Source of the DNA: Schleiferiaceae bacterium
GTDB lineage: Bacteria; Bacteroidota; Bacteroidia; Flavobacteriales; Schleiferiaceae
Assembly (NCBI GenBank): GCA_023260615.1
Contig: JALQUY010000044.1
Span: 1 to 11,983 of the forward strand
Reading direction: 5' to 3'
Length of the DNA stretch: 11,983 nt
Both the position numbers and the translations under genes were made by a program. The notes below the pieces were generated by a model, which saw only the letters and a list, made by a program, of their open reading frames with translations, did no database searches and was not told the origin of the DNA. This document shows positions 6,940 to 11,983 of the stretch, one piece after another (position 1 is the stretch's first letter; each line of letters begins with the position of its first letter).

Positions 6940-6947
6940 TACCTTCG
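6940..6947 (+). promoter_or_regulatory. Possible rseP -7 promoter element
   Basis: TACCTTCG matches TAnnTTTG with a single C for T at the seventh base, and lies 13 bases before the rseP ATG at 6961. No good -33 element is seen. The same TTCG variant precedes lpxH. Confidence 0.4.
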
Positions 6948-6960
6948 CAGACATTCGATT

Positions 6961-8277
6961 ATGACGATACAGATCCTCCAATTTATCCTGAGCCTATCGC
7001 TGCTGGTCATCCTGCACGAACTCGGCCACTTTTTGCCTGCCATTGCGTTCAAAACGCGTGTAGAAAAGTTTTACCTCTTTTTTGACCCCTGGTTTTCCTT
7101 GGTCAAGAAGAAAATTGGCGGGACCGAATACGGCATCGGCTGGCTTCCCCTGGGCGGCTATGTGAAGATTGCGGGCATGGTGGACGAGTCCATGGACACC
7201 GAACAAATGAAGCAACCTGCTCAGCCCTGGGAGTTTAGATCTAAACCGGCTTGGCAGCGTTTGGTGATTTTGTTGGGCGGCGTTACGGTCAACTTCATTG
7301 TGGCGATCGTGATTTACGCAGGCATGATGGCCTACTACGGCGACACCTATGTGGCGAATGATAGCTTGAAGGATGGCGTTTGGGTCAATGACTTGGGTGA
7401 AGAATTGGGCCTCCAAACAGGTGACCGAATCACCACCGTCGACGGCAAAGAAATAGCGCGTTTTAACGACGTAAACATTGAAATTTTGTTGGGTTCGGGC
7501 AAAGAAATGACCGTAGTGCGCGGTGCCGAAACGCTCCAAATTCCCATCACCGCGGCCTTTGTGAAGAGCGCCATTGAAAACAAGGCGCCCTGGATGTTCC
7601 CACGCGTTCCCTACTATGTGAAAGCCTTTACGGAGGATTCGCCTGCGATGGCCGCAGGCCTGGAGTTGGGCGACAAGATTACGGGTTTGAACGGCCATTC
7701 CATGCCCTACTTTGACCAGTTTTTGGATTCGGTTCCTGCACACGCGGGCCAAGCCGTTACCCTGCAGTATGAGCGCGAGGGAGTGGCAGGTGAAATTGCC
7801 TTTACCGTTTCGGACAGTGGCCGAATGGGGGTTTATTGGCAAGATGACGTAGCGGATCTTTTCCCGTTGACTACCGTAAAATACAGTGGCTTCTCCGCCA
7901 TCGCACAAGGCTGGCATCAAGCAACCTCCAAGCTGAGCTTTTACGTGCGCCAAGTCAAGTTGATGTTCCAGCCTGAAACAGGTGCCTATAAAGAGGCGGG
8001 GGGCTTTATTACGATCATGCAACAGTATCCGACCGAATGGGATTGGCAGCGCTTTTGGAACTTCACGGCCTTCTTGAGCTTGGCATTGGGCTTCTTGAAC
8101 GTCCTCCCCATTCCAGCCTTGGATGGCGGTCATGCGGTGTTTGTGTTGATTGAAATGGTGACCGGAAAGGCACCAAGCACGAAAGTGCTGGAGGTGGCCC
8201 AAATGATTGGTTTCTTCCTGCTCCTGGGCTTATTGCTGCTGGTGAACGGGAATGATATTGTCAAGCTATTTAGCTAA
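6961..8277 (+). CDS. rseP: RIP metalloprotease RseP (site-2 protease)
   Basis: This 438-residue integral membrane zinc protease starts MTIQILQFILSLSLLVILHELGHF. The zinc site HELGH is at residues 19-23 within the first helix, and the second conserved motif NVLPIPALDGGH (380-391) supplies the third metal ligand Asp388. A periplasmic region between helices contains two PDZ-like modules (around 130-215 and 218-290), the second with SPAMAAGLELGDKITGLNG. The last helix is a run of leucines near the C-terminus. In E. coli RseP cuts the anti-sigma factor RseA after DegS to release sigma-E, and also clears signal peptides. The bacteroidotal substrate is not known from this sequence. The start at the ATG 6961 is preferred over an in-frame TTG at 6937 because the HExxH motif then sits near residue 20 as usual. 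It is divergent from the biotin-carrier gene. Confidence 0.95.
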   Translation: MTIQILQFILSLSLLVILHELGHFLPAIAFKTRVEKFYLFFDPWFSLVKKKIGGTEYGIGWLPLGGYVKIAGMVDESMDTEQMKQPAQPWEFRSKPAWQRLVILLGGVTVNFIVAIVIYAGMMAYYGDTYVANDSLKDGVWVNDLGEELGLQTGDRITTVDGKEIARFNDVNIEILLGSGKEMTVVRGAETLQIPITAAFVKSAIENKAPWMFPRVPYYVKAFTEDSPAMAAGLELGDKITGLNGHSMPYFDQFLDSVPAHAGQAVTLQYEREGVAGEIAFTVSDSGRMGVYWQDDVADLFPLTTVKYSGFSAIAQGWHQATSKLSFYVRQVKLMFQPETGAYKEAGGFITIMQQYPTEWDWQRFWNFTAFLSLALGFLNVLPIPALDGGHAVFVLIEMVTGKAPSTKVLEVAQMIGFFLLLGLLLLVNGNDIVKLFS

Positions 8278-8278
8278 G

Positions 8279-8360
8279 CGCGGGCTGCGCCCGCGAGCTA
8301 GGGAGCGCCTTTGGCGCGCTAGGGAGCTAGAGAGCTAGAGGGCACGCGCTGCGCGCTGTG
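8279..8360. repeat. Hairpin and octamer mosaic after rseP
   Basis: Immediately after the rseP stop codon lies a 7-bp hairpin, CGCGGGC (8279-8285), loop TGC, GCCCGCG (8289-8295). Then come GAGCTAGG (8295-8302), a second hairpin GCGCC-TTT-GGCGC (8305-8317), GCTAGG, two tandem GAGCTAGA octamers (8324-8339), and the self-complementary run GCGCTGCGCGC (8346-8356). None of the stems is followed by a T tract, so they are not classical terminators. The GCGCGCTAG fragment recurs at 8456-8463. Confidence 0.6.
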
Positions 8361-8497
8361 GCGTCCTTGTTGGAGAATCTCCTGTTGGCTGGATGGCCTG
8401 ATCGTTTAAACGTTTAATCTCTTGTACTTGCGCGAGTTCCGCTGGTACTTCGCTGCGCGCTAGAACTTTCGCAACCCCCCCCAACAAACGGCGCAAA
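8361..8497. other. Non-coding gap between rseP and the ZIP gene
   Basis: The convergent gap after rseP and before the ZIP stop codon (8278-8520 in all) has no open frame I would support. Apart from the repeats at either end it holds the perfect palindrome CGTTTAAACG (8403-8412) and a run of eight Cs (8475-8482). No obvious terminator for either gene with a T tract was found. Confidence 0.5.
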
Positions 8498-8527
8498 GCA
8501 CCCTTTAACTCTTAAACCCTTTAACCC
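8498..8527. repeat. Octamer tandem repeat, copy 2 (inverted)
   Basis: Read on the minus strand the units are GGGTTAAA, GGGTTTAA, GAGTTAAA, GGGTGC, aligning with copy 1 (6373-6403) except for two substitutions and one missing G. The repeat includes the ZIP gene's stop codon (8523-8521). Confidence 0.75.
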
Positions 8528-9339
8528 AACGCCACATCCAAACACATCATGACGATAAAACCGCCAATGAATCCAAGGGCGGCGACGTCGGTGTAGCGAT
8601 CGCGCTGGGTTTCGGGGATGACCTCTTCAACAACGACGTAGATCATAGCGCCGGCGGCAAAGGCCAGGGCGAAGGGAAGTACGGGCTGCATGTACATGAC
8701 GGCGATGGCGCCAATGACACCGGCCACGGGCTCGACGATGGCGGAAAGCTGCCCAAACCAAAAGCTACGTCCTCGGGAAACGCCCTTTCGGCGCAGAGGA
8801 AAGCTAACGGCAATGCCTTCGGGGAAGTTTTGGATGCCAATTCCGATCGCTAGAGCGATAGCGGCGCCCAGGGTGGCACCGTCAATGCCGGCAGCGTAAG
8901 CGCCAAAGGCGACACCCACAGCGAGACCTTCGGGGATGTTGTGCAGGGTGATGGCGAGCACCAAAAGCGTGGTGGATTTCCAATCGGTTTCGACCCCTTC
9001 GGCTTCGTTTTTGTTGAAATTGATGTGCAGGTGGGGGACGAATTTATCGAGGCCAAAAAGGAAGAGCGCGCCAGCAGCAAAGCCAATCGCCGGGGGGAGC
9101 CAGGGCAGGTAGCCGAGATTTTCGGACAGTTCAATAGAGGGAGCAAGAAGGCTCCAGTAGGATGCAGCAATCATGACGCCTCCCGTGAATCCGAGCATGC
9201 CGTCCAGCCATTTGCGGGGCATTTCTTTAAATAGGAAGACTAGAGCCGCGCCAGTTGCCGTCATCAGCCACGTAAACGTGGTCGCCAAAAAAGCGAGGAG
9301 GACGGGGTGCGTGTGCGCGAGTAGTTCCAGGTTTTCCAT
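8521..9339 (-). CDS. ZIP-family metal transporter (GufA/ZupT-like)
   Basis: The product is 272 residues from the ATG at 9339, with about eight transmembrane helices, the usual ZIP topology. The metal-site motifs are HNIPEG (133-138) in the fourth helix and QNFPEG (170-175) in the fifth. VEP (202-204) and EEVIPE (238-243) are further conserved acidic positions. A cytoplasmic loop, VPHLHINFNKNEAEG (101-115), holds an HxH that may bind metal. Such proteins import divalent metals, mainly Zn(II), into the cytoplasm; the exact metal cannot be read here. An in-frame TTG at 9363 overlaps the promoter -7 element, so the ATG is the better start. The gene is monocistronic, divergent from lpxH, and its stop codon lies inside a tandem repeat. 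Confidence 0.92.
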   Translation of the reverse strand: MENLELLAHTHPVLLAFLATTFTWLMTATGAALVFLFKEMPRKWLDGMLGFTGGVMIAASYWSLLAPSIELSENLGYLPWLPPAIGFAAGALFLFGLDKFVPHLHINFNKNEAEGVETDWKSTTLLVLAITLHNIPEGLAVGVAFGAYAAGIDGATLGAAIALAIGIGIQNFPEGIAVSFPLRRKGVSRGRSFWFGQLSAIVEPVAGVIGAIAVMYMQPVLPFALAFAAGAMIYVVVEEVIPETQRDRYTDVAALGFIGGFIVMMCLDVALG

Positions 9340-9360
9340 GGCAGTAGCAGTTTGGTCGAG

Positions 9361-9391
9361 CAAAGTTAGTCCATTCTAATTCATTCAACAA
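9361..9391 (-). promoter_or_regulatory. Promoter of the ZIP transporter gene
   Basis: On the minus strand TAACTTTG (9368-9361) is a perfect TAnnTTTG -7 element. TTG occurs twice upstream (9391-9389 and 9388-9386), giving spacings of 20 and 17 bases, either acceptable for a -33 element. The ATG follows 21 bases after the -7 element. No Zur-type operator is obvious. Confidence 0.65.
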
Positions 9392-9403
9392 GCTGCCCTT
9401 GGG

Positions 9404-9435
9404 TTCGCGGGGTGTGCGGATTCGCGCTATCTTCG
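9404..9435 (+). promoter_or_regulatory. Possible lpxH promoter
   Basis: TATCTTCG (9428-9435) matches TAnnTTTG with C at the seventh base, and TTCG (9404-9407) is 20 bases upstream, similar to the -33 TTTG. The ATG at 9441 begins only 5 bases after the -7 element, so the mRNA is probably leaderless. Confidence 0.45.
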
Positions 9436-9440
9436 GGACT

Positions 9441-10223
9441 ATGTCGGTGACGAAGTTCCAACTTCCTTCTGGTAAACGAATTTACTTCGCAAGTGACCTT
9501 CATTTGGGGGCTCCCACGCATCAGGCGTCGGCCGAACGTGAAAAACGCTTCTGCGCGTGGCTGGACCGCATCAAAGGGGACGCCCAGGCGCTCTACCTCG
9601 TGGGCGATTTATTTGACTTTTGGTTTGAATACCAGAAGGCGGTGCCGAAGGGCTTTGTTCGGGTCTTAGGCAAACTAGCCGAACTACATGACAGCGGCAT
9701 TCAGCTCCATTTCTTTACGGGCAACCACGACCTTTGGATGCGAGACTATTTGTCAGAAGAAATTGGTTTTCAAATATATACAAAACCTGTAGTCCATGTT
9801 TGGGGCGATAAAACCTTCTACATCGGCCATGGCGACGGCTTGGGTCCGGGGGACACAGGCTACAAGCTTCTAAAGCGGGTATTTACGTTCAAACCCTTTC
9901 AATGGGCCTATCGTTGGGTACATCCAGACGTGGGAATCGCCCTGGCGTCTTGGCTGTCCAAAGGGTCACGTGCGCGCACCGGCCACGAGGACTATGCGAT
10001 GAAGGACGTTCGGGACGAGGCGCTCTACGTGTATGCCAAGGAAGCCTACGCGCAAACGCCAGCGGATTATTGGATTTTTGGGCACCGCCATTTTCCGGTG
10101 CTGACCGACTTGGAGCAAACGGGTGCGCAGTTCTGCAATTTGGGCGACTGGATCAAGTGGGATTCCTGGGCGGAATTTGACGGGGAGGCGCTGAAGTTGC
10201 ACAAGCCTAGCGCGCAACCCTAG
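9441..10223 (+). CDS. lpxH: UDP-2,3-diacylglucosamine diphosphatase (LpxH-type)
   Basis: This 260-residue protein is a calcineurin-like metallophosphoesterase. The five metal-binding blocks are all present: SDLHLG (18-23), GDLFDFWFE (55-63), GNHDLWM (94-100), GHGDGLGPGD (129-138) and GHRHFP (214-219). FDFWFE and DGLGPGD are specific to the LpxH type. LpxH hydrolyses UDP-2,3-diacylglucosamine to lipid X and UMP, the fourth step of lipid A synthesis, at the inner face of the cytoplasmic membrane. The segment about 140-180 (YKLLKRVFTF to KGSRART) is the insertion lobe that binds the acyl chains. The ATG at 9441 is chosen because it starts just before the first metal motif; an in-frame TTG 42 bases upstream would add an atypical extension. 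The gene stands alone, divergent from the ZIP gene. Confidence 0.93.
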   Translation: MSVTKFQLPSGKRIYFASDLHLGAPTHQASAEREKRFCAWLDRIKGDAQALYLVGDLFDFWFEYQKAVPKGFVRVLGKLAELHDSGIQLHFFTGNHDLWMRDYLSEEIGFQIYTKPVVHVWGDKTFYIGHGDGLGPGDTGYKLLKRVFTFKPFQWAYRWVHPDVGIALASWLSKGSRARTGHEDYAMKDVRDEALYVYAKEAYAQTPADYWIFGHRHFPVLTDLEQTGAQFCNLGDWIKWDSWAEFDGEALKLHKPSAQP

Positions 10224-10248
10224 CGAAGAATTCGAGCCAATAAAGGCA

Positions 10249-10281
10249 AGAAAAAACCCCCACCGCATCGCGGCAGGGGTT
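10249..10281 (-). terminator. Terminator of the superoxide dismutase gene
   Basis: On the minus strand AACCCC (10281-10276) pairs with GGGGTT (10260-10255), and GCGG/CCGC pairs further in, with a small CA/CA internal bulge and an ATC-type three-base loop. Six Ts follow (10256-10251). It lies 22 bases after the sod stop codon. Without a T tract on the plus strand it is unlikely to serve lpxH. Confidence 0.85.
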
Positions 10282-10303
10282 GAAAATCAGAATTTTAGAA
10301 AAC

Positions 10304-10906
10304 TTACTTCGCAGCTTGGAAGCGGGTGTTCACCTCGTCCCAGTTGATGACGTTGAAGAACGCACCCACGTAGTCGGGGCGGCGGTTTTGGTACTTGAGG
10401 TAGTAGGCGTGCTCCCAAACGTCCAATCCCAAGATGGGCGTTCCTTCGCAGCCGACACCGGGCATCAAGGGGTTGTCTTGGTTGGCCGTAGAGCAAACCT
10501 CTAGGCGACCGCCCTTGTTGACGCACAACCAGGCCCAACCGGAGCCAAAGCGCGTACCCGCAGCCTTGGTGAAGGCAGCCTTGAAATCTTCAAAAGAACC
10601 AAAGGCGGCGTTGATGGCTTCGGCCAATTCACCTTCGGGCTCACCGCCGCCATTGGGCGACAAAACGGTCCAAAACATCGAGTGGTTCCAGTGGCCTCCG
10701 CCATTGTTGCGAACGGCTGCTACGTCCGTGTGCGAAGCGATCAACTCTTCGAGTGACTTGCCTGCCATGTCGGTGCCTTCGATGGCGGCGTTCAAGTTGT
10801 TGATGTAGGCTTGGTGGTGCTTGGAGTGGTGAATCTCCATCGTCTGCGCATCAATATGGGGCTCCAGAGCGCTGTACGCATAGGGGAGGTGTGGAAGTGT
10901 AAACAT
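10304..10906 (-). CDS. sodA: Superoxide dismutase, Mn/Fe family
   Basis: The 200-residue enzyme converts superoxide to peroxide and oxygen in the cytoplasm. The four metal ligands are visible: His26 (MEIHHSKHHQAY), His75 (GGHWNHSMFW), and Asp162 and His166 (LDVWEHAYYLKYQNRRPDY). Gly71 before the second ligand and Gln143 (ANQDNP) match the arrangement of Mn-type enzymes, in which the active-site glutamine comes from the C-terminal domain. The Trp preceding Asn74-His75 resembles Fe-type enzymes, so metal use could be Mn, Fe or cambialistic. Length is normal and there is no signal peptide. It is monocistronic, with a terminator downstream, and divergent from a helicase gene. The ATG is preceded by a -7 element 28 bases upstream. 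Confidence 0.93.
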   Translation of the reverse strand: MFTLPHLPYAYSALEPHIDAQTMEIHHSKHHQAYINNLNAAIEGTDMAGKSLEELIASHTDVAAVRNNGGGHWNHSMFWTVLSPNGGGEPEGELAEAINAAFGSFEDFKAAFTKAAGTRFGSGWAWLCVNKGGRLEVCSTANQDNPLMPGVGCEGTPILGLDVWEHAYYLKYQNRRPDYVGAFFNVINWDEVNTRFQAAK

Positions 10907-10933
10907 GTGATTGAAATTTTATTGAAGGTATAA

Positions 10934-10941
10934 CAAAGGTA
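10934..10941 (-). promoter_or_regulatory. sod -7 promoter element
   Basis: TACCTTTG (10941-10934 on the minus strand) is a perfect match to TAnnTTTG. The GCCCC just upstream of it mirrors the sequence ahead of the helicase promoter. No good -33 TTTG is seen, and the leader would be about 22 bases. Confidence 0.55.
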
Positions 10942-10966
10942 GGGGCTGAAGGTTGTTTTGGCCCCC

Positions 10967-10974
10967 TATCTTTA
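10967..10974 (+). promoter_or_regulatory. Possible -7 element of the helicase gene
   Basis: TATCTTTA matches TAnnTTTG except for the final base and is preceded by GCCCCC. The ATG at 10979 is only 4 bases further on, so transcription would begin at or very near the start codon. Confidence 0.4.
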
Positions 10975-10978
10975 GGGT

Positions 10979-11983
10979 ATGGCCTCCTTTCCGATCCGAA
11001 CCAAATCCCTCAGCGTCTTCAGTGCGAGCGCGGGGGCGGGCAAGACCTTTCGCTTGGCGGCGGAATATTTGGCGACGGCATTGCGCGACCCGCAGCAGCC
11101 GAAGGCCTTTGTGCACATTTTGGCATTGACCTTTACCAACAAGGCGGCGAACGAGATGAAGCGCCGAATTTTGGACAGTCTCCGCGACTTTTCGGAGGTA
11201 GCCGATTTTGGCGAGTCCAAGGGCTTGGCTTCGGCGGTGTGCGAGATTTTGGAGATTACGGACCGGGAGTTGGCCATTCGGGCCCGAAAGACGCTGGAAC
11301 TCATGCTGCACGACTACGGCTCCATCGGCATTGGGACGCTGGATCAATTCACGCACAAGCTGGTCCGAACTTTCGCCCTCGAACTGGGACTCCCCGGGCA
11401 ATTTGAGGTAGAACTAGAACAGGAACTGCTTCTGGATCTGGCCGTCCAAGAGTTGATGACGGAGGTCGGCAGCAACCAAGCGCTCACCAACGTCCTGATT
11501 GCCTTTGCCGAATCCAATGTCGAAGACGAAAAAGGGGGCGACATCTACCCGGCCCTCCTCGATATGGCGGCCCATTTGAGCAAGGAAACCAGCGTGGACG
11601 CCCTGCGCGCCCTGGGCCAATGGTCTTTGGACTCCCACGCGGATGCCCAAAAAGCCCTGCAGGCCTTCCAGCGCCACCTCCTAGAATCCGCAGCGGCCAT
11701 TGGAACCGCCATCTTCGACGCCCTAGAAAGGGCCAACACGGGCGCCATCTCCAACCTCAATTACTACACGGGCATCGCCGGCCGCCTCCTGAAACGCGAC
11801 CCGGCCGAATGGGTCCCCAGTGCCTCCCTCCAGAAGGTCATCGAGGACCCTATGGCCGTCTACAAGACTGCCGAGCGCAGCAAGCAGGGCCCCGAACTTG
11901 GCCAGGAACTGGGCGGCTATTTTCAGCGCGCCCTGGAGCTCGCCGGGCAGGCCATGTTGGTGAAGGAAATTCGGAAAAACGAC
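10979..11983 (+). CDS. UvrD-family helicase, RecB/AddA-like (N-terminal part)
   Basis: An open frame of 335 codons runs from the ATG at 10979 to the window edge without a stop. The first residues, MASFPIRTKSLSVFSASAGAGKTF, hold the Walker A motif SAGAGKT (17-23) with Lys22 for ATP binding. Motif Ia is ILALTFTNKAANEMKRRI (47-64), and IGTLDQFTHKLVRTFALELGL (117-137) matches the T(I/L)DxF segment of RecB and AddA subunits. These are SF1A helicases that unwind broken DNA ends for recombinational repair. In Bacteroidota such proteins are about 1000 residues long and often lie with an AddB-like nuclease. The missing portion would include Walker B, the remaining helicase motifs and possibly a nuclease domain. 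From this fragment a single-chain repair helicase cannot be told apart from AddA. It is divergent from sod, with a promoter-like element 4 bases before the start. Confidence 0.85.
   Translation, partial: MASFPIRTKSLSVFSASAGAGKTFRLAAEYLATALRDPQQPKAFVHILALTFTNKAANEMKRRILDSLRDFSEVADFGESKGLASAVCEILEITDRELAIRARKTLELMLHDYGSIGIGTLDQFTHKLVRTFALELGLPGQFEVELEQELLLDLAVQELMTEVGSNQALTNVLIAFAESNVEDEKGGDIYPALLDMAAHLSKETSVDALRALGQWSLDSHADAQKALQAFQRHLLESAAAIGTAIFDALERANTGAISNLNYYTGIAGRLLKRDPAEWVPSASLQKVIEDPMAVYKTAERSKQGPELGQELGGYFQRALELAGQAMLVKEIRKND

Noticed and set aside
6994..8202. A 402-codon minus-strand open frame inside rseP.
   Set aside because: It is antisense to a gene with intact zinc motifs and has a low-complexity composition unlike a real protein.
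8475..8482. A run of eight Cs between rseP and the ZIP gene, a possible slippage tract.
   Set aside because: It is in a convergent intergenic gap, far from any promoter or coding start, so phase variation of a gene is not supported.

Overview
The window looks like ordinary chromosome from a member of the Bacteroidota, most likely a Flavobacteriales-type organism. The signs are a secreted protein with a type IX secretion (Por) C-terminal sorting domain, a TonB-dependent receptor whose plug is typical of the phylum, almost no Shine-Dalgarno sequences, and promoter -7 elements of the TAnnTTTG type. The base composition is moderately G+C-rich. No phage, insertion sequence, CRISPR array or clear foreign island is visible.

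Layout. Positions 59-2026 are a minus-strand group: a secreted, sorting-domain protein with two carbohydrate-binding-like lobes, its terminator, a small three-helix membrane protein and a TfoX N-terminal-domain protein. A minus-strand tRNA-Asn(GTT) with its own terminator follows at 2205-2319. From 2419 on the plus strand come a PfkB-family sugar/nucleoside kinase and, 4 bases after it, an Hsp15-like S4 RNA-binding protein. A large, strongly codon-biased TonB-dependent receptor (3815-6280) follows, with a strong terminator. A biotin-carrier protein (minus) and the site-2 protease RseP (plus) are divergent from one 47-base gap. A ZIP-family metal transporter (minus) and the lipid A enzyme LpxH (plus) form a second divergent pair. 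A Mn/Fe superoxide dismutase (minus) and the first 335 codons of a RecB/AddA-like UvrD-family helicase (plus, cut by the window end) form a third.

Functionally the genes are mostly housekeeping and cell-envelope functions: outer-membrane uptake (TonB receptor), lipid A synthesis (LpxH), intramembrane proteolysis (RseP), metal uptake (ZIP), oxidative defence (Sod), DNA repair (helicase) and translation (tRNA, S4 protein). They do not form one pathway. The less ordinary signals are in the gaps: 8-base-period tandem repeats present in inverted orientation at 6361-6403 and 8498-8527, a hairpin and octamer mosaic at 8279-8360, promoter elements placed so close to start codons that leaderless mRNAs are likely, and mirror-image promoters between sod and the helicase. 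I did not find convincing evidence of a new multi-gene system.
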